A stretch of 21,070 nucleotides of DNA, from positions 1-21,070 of the forward strand of contig JAZKTH010000021.1 in the NCBI GenBank assembly GCA_036625675.1, given 5' to 3'. Source of the DNA: Halalkaliarchaeum sp036625675 (GTDB lineage Archaea > Halobacteriota > Halobacteria > Halobacteriales > Haloferacaceae). The position numbers and the translations under genes are program-made. Under the pieces are notes generated by a model. It was given only the letters and a program-made list of their open reading frames with translations, had not been told where the DNA came from and ran no database searches. Shown piece after piece: positions 1-6,894 of this stretch. The first letter of the stretch is position 1, and every line of letters starts with the position of its first letter.

Positions 1-826
1 TCATCGTCCGCTGGACCTCCGCGTCCCCCGACGTCTTCGAGTCCGTCCGCTTCGACGCCACGGCGTCGATCTCGTCGATGAAGATCACCGCGGGTTCCCG
101 TTCGGCCGCCAGGTCGAACAGGTCCCGTACGAGCCGGGCGCCCTCCCCGATGAACTTCCGGACCAGCTCGGAGCCGGTCATCCGGATGAACGTGGCGTTC
201 GTCTGGTTCGCGACCGCCTTCGCGAGCATCGTCTTCCCCGTCCCCGGCGCGCCGTGCAACAACACCCCGGACGGCGGTTCGACCCCCACCGTCTCGAAGA
301 TTCCGGGGTTCGCGAGCGGGTCCTCGACCGCCTCGCGGACCTCCCGGATCTGCTCGTCGATCCCGCCGATGTCGTCGTAGGTGACGTCCGGCGACTCCTC
401 GACCTCCATCGCCTGCGCGCGGGCGTCGGTCTCGTCGTCGAGCAGCGTCTGGATGCTGAAGGAGTCGTCGATCCCGACCCGGTCGCCGGCCTCGAGACTG
501 TTCTCCAGCTGCGGGGAGACCTCGGTCAACACCTCCTGGTTGTTGCCGTGCTGTTTGATCACCACGCCCTCGTCGGTGATCTCCTCGACGCTGGCGATGT
601 AGAGGGCGGAGGTTTTCAGCGCCTCGTTGCGCCGCTTCAGCCTGTCTACCTTCTCGCGCAGTTCCTCCCTGCGGCTCCGGGTCTGTGCCAGTCGGTCTTC
701 GAGTTCCTCGTTTACCCCGACGATGCGTTTGAAGTGCTCGCGGATGGCGTCGAGCCGCTCCGCGTCGCTCATCTCGGGATCGAGTTCCAAACGCGGACGG
801 TCGGGGAGCGACGGGCTCCGGGACAT
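1..826 (-). CDS. panB: Proteasome-activating nucleotidase, PanB-like (3'-truncated by window edge)
   Basis: AAA+ ATPase that unfolds substrates and feeds them into the archaeal 20S proteasome in the cytoplasm. Only the first 275 residues are in the window; the family is normally about 400 residues. Visible in order: an N-terminal coiled coil (about 20-70), an OB-type domain (about 72-130, with KQHGNNQEVLTEV typical of haloarchaeal PAN), then the AAA module with Walker A GAPGTGKT (192-199) and Walker B VIFIDE (247-252, catalytic Glu252). The gene runs off the left edge before the sensor and C-terminal HbYX regions. The ATG at 826 is preferred over the in-frame ATG at 772: the N-terminus MSRSPSLPDRPRLELDPEMS matches the PanB type as I remember it, and a TATA-like CATTTAGG on this strand lies about 29 nt upstream. 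Walker A has GAP instead of the usual GPP, a conservative change. A second PAN paralogue (PanA) is expected elsewhere in the genome by analogy with other haloarchaea. Confidence 0.95.
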   Translation of the reverse strand, partial: MSRSPSLPDRPRLELDPEMSDAERLDAIREHFKRIVGVNEELEDRLAQTRSRREELREKVDRLKRRNEALKTSALYIASVEEITDEGVVIKQHGNNQEVLTEVSPQLENSLEAGDRVGIDDSFSIQTLLDDETDARAQAMEVEESPDVTYDDIGGIDEQIREVREAVEDPLANPGIFETVGVEPPSGVLLHGAPGTGKTMLAKAVANQTNATFIRMTGSELVRKFIGEGARLVRDLFDLAAEREPAVIFIDEIDAVASKRTDSKTSGDAEVQRTM

Positions 827-850
827 CTCTGGGTTCCGCTTCGGGTCCTG

Positions 851-858
851 CCTAAATG
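851..858 (-). promoter_or_regulatory. TATA-like box for the panB-like gene
   Basis: CATTTAGG on the minus strand, centred about 29 nt before the ATG at 826. This is the spacing expected for a leaderless haloarchaeal transcript, and it supports the longer start. Confidence 0.5.
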
Positions 859-973
859 TGCCTTTGGGTCCGAACGGACGCTTCCGGCAGCGTGCGGACG
901 GGGTTTCCGAGCGTGTGGCTTATGTTGGCCGGCCTCGACTTCCCTCACGACGAAGTCGGGGGACGATTCCGGG

Positions 974-2134
974 ATGGATGCCAAACGCGCTCTCTCCGTA
1001 ACGCTCCAGGTCGCCGTCGCGGTCGTCGTGATCGCGCTGATCGCGGGACAGCTACTCGGCCAGCCCGTCCTGCTGAGTTACGTGGAAACCGGCAGCATGG
1101 AGCCGACGCTCGAGCCCGGCGACGGGTTCGTCGCGGTCCCGACGGAGCTTTCCGGCGAGATACAGGAGGGGGACGTGATCGTTTTCGAGGCCGAACAGAT
1201 CCAGGGCGGCGGCCTGACGACCCATCGCGTCGTCTCGGTGACCGATCGTGGCTACGTCACCCGCGGGGACGCGAACCCGTTTGCCGATCAGGACGGCGAC
1301 GAGCCGATCGTGAGGGACCCCCAGGTAGTCGCGACGGCGCTGCAGGTCGGGGGGTCGGTGGTCGTGCTCCCGGGGCTCGGTACGGCGGTGATGGGGTTCC
1401 AGGCCGCGATGGAGTCGCTCCAGCGGCAGCTCGCGGTGCTTCTCGGAACCAGGGCGTTCCTCGGCCCCCAGGGCATCGCCTACGCCCTCTTCGCGCTCTC
1501 GGTGGTGGCGTACGCGGTCGACTACCTGTTCTTCGACTCCGGCGCGAAAGACCGGGTCCGGGAGCGGAGCCGCCGGACCGGCACGTCGTCCCGGACGGTT
1601 CTCGCGATCCTGGCGCTGGTTCTCGTGGTCACGGCCACCGCGGCGATGGTTGTGCCGGCGGGGACCGAGCAGTTCACGATCGTCTCCGCCGAGTTCGCGT
1701 CCGAGAACCCCACCGTCATCGAGCAGGGGACCTCCTCGGAGCTGCCGTACGTCGTCCCGAACGCCGGCCTGGTGCCGGTCCACGTCTACCTCGAACCCGC
1801 AAGCGAGGGCGTCGCGGTCGATCCGGGCTACGTCTACGTCGGCTCCCGGGACGAGGCCACGGCCACGCTCACGCTCTCCGCCCCCGAGGAGACCGGAGCC
1901 TACCGCCGGTTCGTCACCGAGCGGCGCTACCTGGCGCTCCTGCCGACCCCGGTACTCTCCGGGCTGTACCGCGTTCACCCCTGGGCACCGATCGTCGCCA
2001 TCGACGCCGTGCTCGCGGGGGGAATGTACGGTCTCGGCCGGCTCCTGGTCGGGACGGGTCGGATCCGCGATCGGAGCCGCCCCGCCCGGGGACGGAGCCC
2101 GCGGCGACTGCTCCGGTCGCTGTATCGGGAGTGA
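974..2134 (+). CDS. Archaeal signal peptidase I (S26B) with C-terminal membrane/extracellular extension
   Basis: Membrane endopeptidase that removes Sec or Tat signal peptides on the outer face of the membrane. The predicted protein has 386 residues. It starts with a transmembrane segment (about 7-28), followed by the catalytic domain with GSMEPTL (nucleophile Ser41), TTHR (His84, which replaces the bacterial Lys in the S26B type) and the RGDAN box with Asp99 and Asp105. Simple archaeal Sec11 proteins end near this point. Here there are further hydrophobic segments at about 163-187 and 208-228, a beta-rich domain predicted to be extracellular (about 232-320), and a final membrane segment (about 335-360) with a very basic tail. 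The ATG at 974 was chosen because it directly precedes the signal-anchor; the frame stays open upstream only as antisense shadow of the ATPase gene. The divergent neighbour is the panB-like gene. The function of the extension is unknown; it could dock a substrate class or be a CARDB/Ig-like module. Confidence 0.88.
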   Translation: MDAKRALSVTLQVAVAVVVIALIAGQLLGQPVLLSYVETGSMEPTLEPGDGFVAVPTELSGEIQEGDVIVFEAEQIQGGGLTTHRVVSVTDRGYVTRGDANPFADQDGDEPIVRDPQVVATALQVGGSVVVLPGLGTAVMGFQAAMESLQRQLAVLLGTRAFLGPQGIAYALFALSVVAYAVDYLFFDSGAKDRVRERSRRTGTSSRTVLAILALVLVVTATAAMVVPAGTEQFTIVSAEFASENPTVIEQGTSSELPYVVPNAGLVPVHVYLEPASEGVAVDPGYVYVGSRDEATATLTLSAPEETGAYRRFVTERRYLALLPTPVLSGLYRVHPWAPIVAIDAVLAGGMYGLGRLLVGTGRIRDRSRPARGRSPRRLLRSLYRE

Positions 2135-2207
2135 GCAGGGGCGATCGTCCGGCCGGCGTTCCGCGAACGGGTCGAACGCGATCGCCGCGACCGGCCACCC
2201 GGCGCCA

Positions 2208-2216
2208 CGCTTACTA
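2208..2216 (+). promoter_or_regulatory. TATA-like box for 3-hydroxyacyl-CoA dehydrogenase
   Basis: CGCTTACTA lies about 28 nt before the ATG at 2240, consistent with leaderless transcription. The match to a TATA consensus is moderate. Confidence 0.35.
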
Positions 2217-2239
2217 CCCGGCCACCCCCAACTCGAGGT

Positions 2240-3094
2240 ATGCCCGATCCAACGGAGATAGACACCGTCGGCGTCGTCGGCGCGGGGACCATGGGCCGGG
2301 GGATCGCACAGGCCGCCGCGACCGCGGGCTACCGGGTCGTGATGCGGGACGTGAAACAGGAGTACGTGGAACAGGGGTTCGAGGGGATCGAGTCGAGTCT
2401 CTCCCGGCTGGCACGGAAGGGCGGGCTGGAGGAGCCTCCCGAAACCGTCCGCGGGCGCATCACGGGGACGACCGACCTCTCGGCGCTGGCGGACGTCGAC
2501 CTGGTCGTCGAGGCGGTCGTGGAGGACCTGGACGTCAAACGGGAGGTGTTTGTCGAACTCGACGGCCTCGTCGATCCGGAGGTCGTGCTGGCGACCAACA
2601 CCTCGACGCTGTCGATCACGAGCATCGCCGCCGCGACGGAGCGTCCCGGGCTGGTGGTGGGCCTCCACTTCATGAACCCAGTCCCGCTGATGGACGGCGT
2701 GGAGGTGGTCGTGGGGGAGCACACCGACGACGCGGTCGTCGAGTTCGCCCACGCGTTCGCCGAGGCCCTGGGGAAGGAAACCTGGGAGTCGGACGACAAG
2801 CCCGGATTCGTGACGAACCGGATCCTGATGCCGTGGATCAACGAGGGGATCCGGGCGTACGACGAAGGCGTCGCAACGAAGGAGGACATCGACGCGGGAA
2901 TGAAGCTGGGGACGAACGTCCCGATGGGCCCGCTGGAACTCGCCGACCACGTGGGTCTGGACGTCTGTCTGCACGCAAGCGAGACGCTCCACGAGGAACT
3001 CGGCGACAGGTACCGGCCGGCGTACCTGCTCAAGCGCAAGGTCGAGGCCGGCGACCTCGGGAAGAAGACCGGACGCGGTTTCTACGAGTACTGA
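2240..3094 (+). CDS. hbd: 3-hydroxyacyl-CoA dehydrogenase
   Basis: Cytoplasmic NAD-dependent oxidoreductase interconverting (S)-3-hydroxyacyl-CoA and 3-oxoacyl-CoA, used in fatty-acid beta-oxidation or in C4 acyl-CoA metabolism. The 284-residue length is normal for the single-domain family. It has an N-terminal Rossmann fold with GVVGAGTMG (11-19), followed by an Asp/Arg region (MRDV, 35-38). The catalytic region is GLHFMNPVP with His143, and the VTNR segment holds Asn193. The C-terminal helical domain ends in KKTGRGFYEY, a standard family ending. The ATG at 2240 follows a TATA-like GCTTACTA centred about 28 nt upstream, suggesting a leaderless message. The thiolase at 4528-5694 could act in the same pathway but is on the opposite strand and is not in an operon with it. 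The symbol is a family-level assignment; chain-length preference cannot be read from sequence. Confidence 0.93.
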   Translation: MPDPTEIDTVGVVGAGTMGRGIAQAAATAGYRVVMRDVKQEYVEQGFEGIESSLSRLARKGGLEEPPETVRGRITGTTDLSALADVDLVVEAVVEDLDVKREVFVELDGLVDPEVVLATNTSTLSITSIAAATERPGLVVGLHFMNPVPLMDGVEVVVGEHTDDAVVEFAHAFAEALGKETWESDDKPGFVTNRILMPWINEGIRAYDEGVATKEDIDAGMKLGTNVPMGPLELADHVGLDVCLHASETLHEELGDRYRPAYLLKRKVEAGDLGKKTGRGFYEY

Positions 3095-3129
3095 TCCCCC
3101 GTCGGACCGATCCGTCCCCGAAAAGCCGG

Positions 3130-3137
3130 ATATAAGC
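3130..3137 (+). promoter_or_regulatory. TATA box for the alpha/beta hydrolase gene
   Basis: ATATAAGC stands out in GC-rich surroundings, about 28 nt before the ATG at 3161. It marks that ATG as the likely start of a leaderless transcript. Confidence 0.6.
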
Positions 3138-3160
3138 TATTGGCCGCCCAACGTTCGCAC

Positions 3161-4093
3161 ATGAAACTCCGTCGACTCGCGGGTTACGCCGCACTCGGCG
3201 CGGGGGGCCTCCTGGCAGCGACCCGGGGCCTCCGCGAGACCGAACCGCTCGAGCCGCCGCTCGCGGGCGAGCAACACTCCGCCCGCTGGCGGGGCATGGA
3301 GATCGCGTACACCGAGGCCGGTGACCCGGACGACCCGGACCTGGTGTTCGTGCACGGAACCAGCGCGGTCGCGAGCAGCGGCGAGTGGCGGGAGGTGTTC
3401 GACCGGCTCGCGGCGGAGTATCACGTCGTCGCGCCGGACCTGCCCGGGTTCGGACGGTCCGACCGGCCGCCGATCCGCTACTCCCCGGAGCTGTACGAGG
3501 ACTTCCTCCGGGAGTTCCTGGCGGACTACGAGGAGCCGGCCGTGCTCGCGTCGTCGCTGTCGGGCGCCTACGCCGTCGACGCCGCCGCCGACGCCGCCGT
3601 CTCTCGGCTCCTTCTGGTGTGCCCTTCCGTTAGGGGCGGTCCCGAACCCCCCAGGACCTGGGTCAGGGAACTGCTTCGCGCGCCGGTCGTCGGCGAGGCG
3701 CTGTTCGACCTGATCGTCTCCAGGCCGGCGATCAGGTACTTCAACGCCGATCACGGCTACTACGACGAGAGCAACCTCACCGCCGACTGGATCGACTACG
3801 AGTGGCGGACTGGACACCGGCCGAACGCCCGGTTCGCGCCGGCGTCGTTCCTCGCCGGCTTCCTCAACGTGGACTTCGACCTCGGCTCGCGACTCGCCGA
3901 ACTCGACGTCCCGACGACCCTGTTCTGGGGACGGGAGGCGGAGGTGTCCCCCCTCTCGCGCGGGCGAGAGATCGCCGAGACTGCCGACGCGCGGCTCGTC
4001 GTCTTCGACGACGCCCGCCTGCTGCCTCACGTCGAGTACCCCGGCCAGTTCGTCGAGGAGATCCAAACGTCGATGGGCGGCGGGGATCGATAG
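3161..4093 (+). CDS. Alpha/beta-fold hydrolase
   Basis: Predicted serine hydrolase of unknown substrate, 310 residues. Visible features are the oxyanion-hole segment LVFVHGTSA (61-69), the APDLPGFGRSD strand-turn (91-101) typical of alpha/beta hydrolases, a nucleophile elbow ASSLS (130-134, Ser132) in which the usual flanking glycines are replaced by Ala and Ser, and the C-terminal catalytic His290 in ARLLPHVEYP. The acidic residue is probably in FWGREAEV (about 256-263). The N-terminus (MKLRRLAGYAALGAGGLLAA) is basic then hydrophobic, so it may be membrane anchored or secreted. The ATG at 3161 is preferred over an in-frame TTG at 3140 because a clear TATA box (TATAAGC, 3131-3137) sits at the leaderless distance. 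Its stop is 33 bp from the convergent DUF35 gene. The substrate is not inferable. Confidence 0.88.
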   Translation: MKLRRLAGYAALGAGGLLAATRGLRETEPLEPPLAGEQHSARWRGMEIAYTEAGDPDDPDLVFVHGTSAVASSGEWREVFDRLAAEYHVVAPDLPGFGRSDRPPIRYSPELYEDFLREFLADYEEPAVLASSLSGAYAVDAAADAAVSRLLLVCPSVRGGPEPPRTWVRELLRAPVVGEALFDLIVSRPAIRYFNADHGYYDESNLTADWIDYEWRTGHRPNARFAPASFLAGFLNVDFDLGSRLAELDVPTTLFWGREAEVSPLSRGREIAETADARLVVFDDARLLPHVEYPGQFVEEIQTSMGGGDR

Positions 4094-4126
4094 AACGCCG
4101 AGTAAGCCGGACGGGGTCGCTTTGCC

Positions 4127-4531
4127 TCAGGCCGGACGGAACACCAGCAGCGGACCGCCCGTCGTCTCGCGTTCCTCCACGGTCGGCTCCACGGTGGTTC
4201 CGGTCTCGACCTCCTCGAGGTCGACGCCGCGCACGACGCCGGTCAGCCGGACCGGGCCGAAGTCGGCGACCGCCGTCGCGTACGGCGTGTCGTCGGCGAA
4301 CTGCGGCGAGGCGACGTGGACTACGGTGACGGCCTCGATCTCCCCGGTCTCGGGGAGCGGTCGCTCCTCGAGGTCGGTCGACCTGCTGTGGGGACAGATC
4401 CGCCTCGGCGGCAGCGATCCCTCGCCGGTCGGTGATTCGAGGTAGTAGCCCTCGCCCGCGTCGATCGCCTCGAGCCACTCGTCGAAGCCGGCGTCGCCCG
4501 GTTCCTCCCCTCCGTCAGTGCGTGCGGTCAT
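4127..4531 (-). CDS. DUF35 OB-fold protein with degenerate zinc ribbon (thiolase partner)
   Basis: Small (134-residue) DUF35-family protein: an N-terminal rubredoxin-like zinc ribbon followed by an OB fold. In archaea such proteins form complexes with thiolase-superfamily enzymes and help channel acyl-CoA intermediates. The OB portion is normal (about 60-134, with VVHVASPQFADDTPYATAVADFG in two pieces, then GPVRLTGVV and a typical ending). The ribbon is unusual. Family members generally read YYLEC...GHGSLPPRR.CPHCG; here positions 33, 37 and 49 are Ser, Glu and Ser, and only Cys46 remains, so zinc binding is probably lost. The start ATG overlaps the stop of the upstream thiolase (ATGA, 4528-4531), so the two are very probably translationally coupled. 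The comparison with the canonical ribbon is from memory of the family. Confidence 0.88.
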   Translation of the reverse strand: MTARTDGGEEPGDAGFDEWLEAIDAGEGYYLESPTGEGSLPPRRICPHSRSTDLEERPLPETGEIEAVTVVHVASPQFADDTPYATAVADFGPVRLTGVVRGVDLEEVETGTTVEPTVEERETTGGPLLVFRPA

Positions 4532-5694
4532 GCTACCTCCTCCAGGACGTGAACGACGGCACTGGCGACCGTCCCGCCCGCGTTGTGCGTGATCCCGAGC
4601 TTCGCGTCCGAGACGGCGTCGCTGTTCGGGTGGTCCCCCCGGAGCAGTCGGGTCATCTCGACCACCTGCGAGGCCCCCGTGGCGCCGACGGGGTGGCCCT
4701 TGGCCTTCAGCCCGCCCGAGAGGTTCACCGGTACGTCGCCGTCGGCGGTGGTCTCGCCCCGGCGCGCGGCGCCGATCGCGTGCCCCGGCTCGTAGAGCCC
4801 GAGCGACTCGAGCGCGAGCACCTCCGCGATCGTGAAGCAGTCGTGGACCTCCGCCAGCTCCACGTCGTCGGGCTCGATGGCGGCGTCCGCGTAGGCCATC
4901 TCGGCGGCCTGTTCGGTCGCCGGCGTCCAGGCGAGGTCGTCGCGGTCCTGGAGCGCGAGCTTGTCGGTCCCCTGGCCGCTTCCGACGATCCCGACGGGCG
5001 CGTCGACGTCGTTCTCCTCGGCGTAGTCGTCGGAGACGAGCACCAGCGCCGCGGCTCCGTCCGTGATCGGCGCGCAGTCGAACAGGTGAAGCGGCGTCGC
5101 GACCGGCGGCGCGTTCAGGGCCTTCTCGACGGACACCTCCCGCTGGAACTGGGCGTACTCGTTCTCGAGGGCGTTGCCGTGGTTCTTGGAGGCGACGTAC
5201 GCGAGGTCCTCCCTGGAACCGCCGTACTCGTCGAAGTACGCCGACGCCATCAGCGCGTACGCCCCCGGGAACGTCATCCCCGCGCGCACCTCGAAGAGGT
5301 CGTCCGCCGCGATGGCGAGCCCCTCGGTGGCGCCCGCGGTCCCGAGGTTCGTCATTCGTTCCATCCCGCCGACGAGAACAACCTCGGCCTCGCCGCTGCG
5401 AATCGTCTTGACCGCCTCGCGGACCGCGACCCCGGCGGAGGCGCACGCCTCCTCGTAGCGGGTCGCCGGACAGCCGAGGCCGGCAGCCTCGGCCATCAGC
5501 GGTCCCTGGTGGCCCTGGTGCTCCGCCAGCGCGCCCATGAAGTTCCCGTAGTTGAGCTGCTGTACGTCCTCCCGAGAGACGCCGGCGTCGTCGAACGCCA
5601 GCTCACTCGCCTCGGCGAAGAGATCCCGACCGGTCCGCTCCGGAACCTCCCCGAAGTGGGTGAGACCGACGCCGGCAACGCGGACCGCCGTCAC
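4528..5694 (-). CDS. Thiolase-family protein (acetyl-CoA C-acyltransferase, SCP2-thiolase-like)
   Basis: Cytoplasmic thiolase-superfamily enzyme that cleaves or forms 3-oxoacyl-CoA. The 388-residue length matches the archaeal/SCPx-like branch. Catalytic landmarks: nucleophilic Cys84 in EEACASAGVAV, HDCFT with His284, GHPVGATG with His334, and a C-terminal HNAGGT (370-375) in place of the Cys-x-Gly of classical bacterial thiolases. The start is GTG at 5694, the only start codon in this frame between the conserved N-terminus (TAVRVAGVGLTHFGEV) and the likely promoter near 5845. The downstream DUF35 gene overlaps by 4 nt, as is common for archaeal thiolase/DUF35 pairs. The GTG overlaps the stop of a short upstream ORF (GTGA). 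The substrate could be acetoacetyl-CoA or a longer 3-oxoacyl-CoA; sequence alone does not decide. Confidence 0.93.
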   Translation of the reverse strand: MTAVRVAGVGLTHFGEVPERTGRDLFAEASELAFDDAGVSREDVQQLNYGNFMGALAEHQGHQGPLMAEAAGLGCPATRYEEACASAGVAVREAVKTIRSGEAEVVLVGGMERMTNLGTAGATEGLAIAADDLFEVRAGMTFPGAYALMASAYFDEYGGSREDLAYVASKNHGNALENEYAQFQREVSVEKALNAPPVATPLHLFDCAPITDGAAALVLVSDDYAEENDVDAPVGIVGSGQGTDKLALQDRDDLAWTPATEQAAEMAYADAAIEPDDVELAEVHDCFTIAEVLALESLGLYEPGHAIGAARRGETTADGDVPVNLSGGLKAKGHPVGATGASQVVEMTRLLRGDHPNSDAVSDAKLGITHNAGGTVASAVVHVLEEVA

Positions 5695-5810
5695 TGCGAT
5701 CCCCCCTTCGCGCCGTTCCCTTCGGCCCCGTCCCGGAACTCTCGTTCCGCACCGACCGTCGCTTCTGTGGTACTGTTCACCATAGATGTGCGTAACGTCA
5801 CTACACCCAT
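5691..5810 (-). CDS. Possible small leader ORF upstream of thiolase
   Basis: Between the likely promoter and the thiolase start there is a 39-codon ORF (ATG 5810; second in-frame ATG at 5783 gives 30 residues). Its product is Ser/Thr- then Gly/Glu-rich, with the C-terminal end GAEGNGAKGGSQ. Its TGA (5691-5693) overlaps the thiolase GTG by 4 nt (GTGA). I do not recognise the peptide. It could be a translated uORF that delivers ribosomes to the GTG by termination-reinitiation, or it could be chance, since haloarchaeal DNA has few stops. The stop-start overlap is the only specific support. Confidence 0.3.
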   Translation of the reverse strand: MGVVTLRTSMVNSTTEATVGAEREFRDGAEGNGAKGGSQ

Positions 5811-5840
5811 AGGTTTGCCGGAAATCGCACGCTTCTCGAT

Positions 5841-5849
5841 TATTATATT
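5841..5849 (-). promoter_or_regulatory. TATA-like box for the thiolase/DUF35 operon
   Basis: AATATAATA on the minus strand within an AT-rich patch (5838-5850). A start about 25 nt downstream would fall near 5818-5820, giving a leader of about 125 nt before the GTG at 5694, long for a haloarchaeon. The small ORF described separately fills that leader. Confidence 0.45.
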
Positions 5850-5928
5850 GTCGATTCCCAGTTCGACGATCGTCTATTTCACGGGGACGACCCCGGCCGA
5901 ATGGCGGACGAACGGCCGATCCGGCGTC

Positions 5929-6010
5929 ATACTGTTTGTTGTAGGAAGTTACCGTGTCGACCGCCACGCCCTCGGGCGGTCGACCGGTAACCGTCTACAA
6001 CAAACATTAT
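5929..6010. repeat. Long palindromic repeat element, copy A
   Basis: An 82-bp near-perfect inverted repeat. The arms are 5933-5965 and 5975-6006, with outer ATA/TAT extensions (5929-5931 and 6008-6010) and a 9-nt loop (5966-5974). Each arm reads TGTTTGTTGTAG, then three variable bases (GAA or ACG), GTTACCG, and GTCGACCGCC; the left arm has one extra T. About 29 of 32 arm positions pair. The right end touches the stop codon of the PAC2-family gene (TGA at 6012-6010, minus strand). A partial copy with two mismatches over 34 bp lies at 13990-14029. It is an intergenic repeat family rather than a simple terminator; no transposase is nearby. Confidence 0.85.
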
Positions 6011-6765
6011 CAGCCGATGTACCGAAGTTCGTCGTCGGGGATCCCAGACCCGCCCTCCTGCATCTCCTGGATCTTGCCGACGACTTCTTCCATCTCCTCG
6101 GCTCTGTCCTCGAGCTTCTCGTACTCGAGATCGAACTCCAGCGCCGCCTCCAGCACCTCCAGCACGGCGCGGGCGCTCTTTGGGTCCACGAGGTAGCCGC
6201 TGGTCTCGCCCATCAGGCACGTCGCCTCGATCCCCCGGCGGTCGCCCAGTCCAAGCAGGAGTCCCGAGACGCCGACGATTCCCCCGGCGGGTTCGTCCGG
6301 CCGGAACTCCACGCCCGCCTCCTCCAGTTCCTCCCGGAGGCTCGCGTCGGAGACCGCGCCCAGAACCGTGTACTCTTCGACGAGTTCGCCGGTCGGGACG
6401 CCGCCGAGCGCGAAGATTCGGTCGCAGCCGAACTCCCCGGCGACATCGAGAAACGCGTCCGTGAGCCGGTAGTGTCCCTCGTTCGAGGAGGCCTGGTGAT
6501 CGCCGGTCAACACCAGCAGGTCGGCCCCGTCGGTCTCGATGGCGTGGAACTCCGCACACACCAGGTCGGCCACGCCGTCCTCGTCGACGTTCACCTGCGG
6601 GGGGAAGTCGGTCGCGTACACCCGGCGCACGAGCTCGCTGTCGAACTCCTCGAGCAGGTGTTCGGCGGCGAGCTTCCCGACGTGGCCGACGCCCGGGAGC
6701 CCCTCGACGAGCACTGGCTCCGCGAGTTCGACGTCGGCCACCTGTTCGATCTCGATGTCGTCCAT
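6010..6765 (-). CDS. PAC2-family protein (proteasome assembly chaperone family)
   Basis: Archaeal protein of the PAC2/COG2047-type family, 251 residues, annotated elsewhere as proteasome assembly chaperone family. It is presumed cytoplasmic, and the biochemical role in haloarchaea is not established. The N-terminal segment ELAEPVLVEGLPGVGHVGK (with the Gly-rich GLPGVGHVG) is the family signature. It continues with the LVLTGDHQASSNEGHYRL core, GGVPTGE, and the MGETSGYLVDPKSA region near residues 180-195. The C-terminal 50 residues are a charged helix (EEMEEVVGKIQEMQ). The start is ATG at 6765; an upstream in-frame ATG (6786) adds seven unconserved residues. Its stop TGA is immediately followed by palindromic repeat copy A. 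It is divergent from serS across 129 bp. Confidence 0.87.
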   Translation of the reverse strand: MDDIEIEQVADVELAEPVLVEGLPGVGHVGKLAAEHLLEEFDSELVRRVYATDFPPQVNVDEDGVADLVCAEFHAIETDGADLLVLTGDHQASSNEGHYRLTDAFLDVAGEFGCDRIFALGGVPTGELVEEYTVLGAVSDASLREELEEAGVEFRPDEPAGGIVGVSGLLLGLGDRRGIEATCLMGETSGYLVDPKSARAVLEVLEAALEFDLEYEKLEDRAEEMEEVVGKIQEMQEGGSGIPDDELRYIG

Positions 6766-6858
6766 AGGGGCTACTCGCGGGAGCACGCCCCTTGGGCGTA
6801 TCGATACGGCGACGGATTCCCCTCAGGTTCCACGGCTCCTGTGGGCGCGGGGCGACCC

Positions 6859-6869
6859 GATACGATTTT
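6859..6869 (+). promoter_or_regulatory. TATA-like box for serS
   Basis: GATACGATTTT is the AT-richest stretch in the 6766-6894 divergent intergenic region and lies about 30 nt before the serS ATG at 6895. A 10-bp palindrome GTATCGATAC at 6799-6808 may belong to the opposite promoter. Confidence 0.45.
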
Positions 6870-6894
6870 CCGGTTCCCCGCAGAACGGACGCCC

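Noticed and set aside
254..973. Plus-strand extension of the signal peptidase frame
   Set aside because: It is antisense to the PanB-like ATPase, and the signal-anchor and family N-terminus begin at 974.
3140..3160. TTG start seven codons upstream of the alpha/beta hydrolase
   Set aside because: The TATA box at 3131-3137 overlaps or immediately precedes it, so the TTG would lie before the expected transcription start.
5929..6010. Palindrome as a terminal inverted repeat of an insertion sequence
   Set aside because: The arms are separated by only 9 nt, and no transposase gene or remnant lies at or near either copy.
4432..6894. Long plus-strand extension in front of serS
   Set aside because: The frame is open only because stops are rare at high GC. 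It is antisense to the thiolase and PAC2-family genes, and SerRS conservation begins at 6895.
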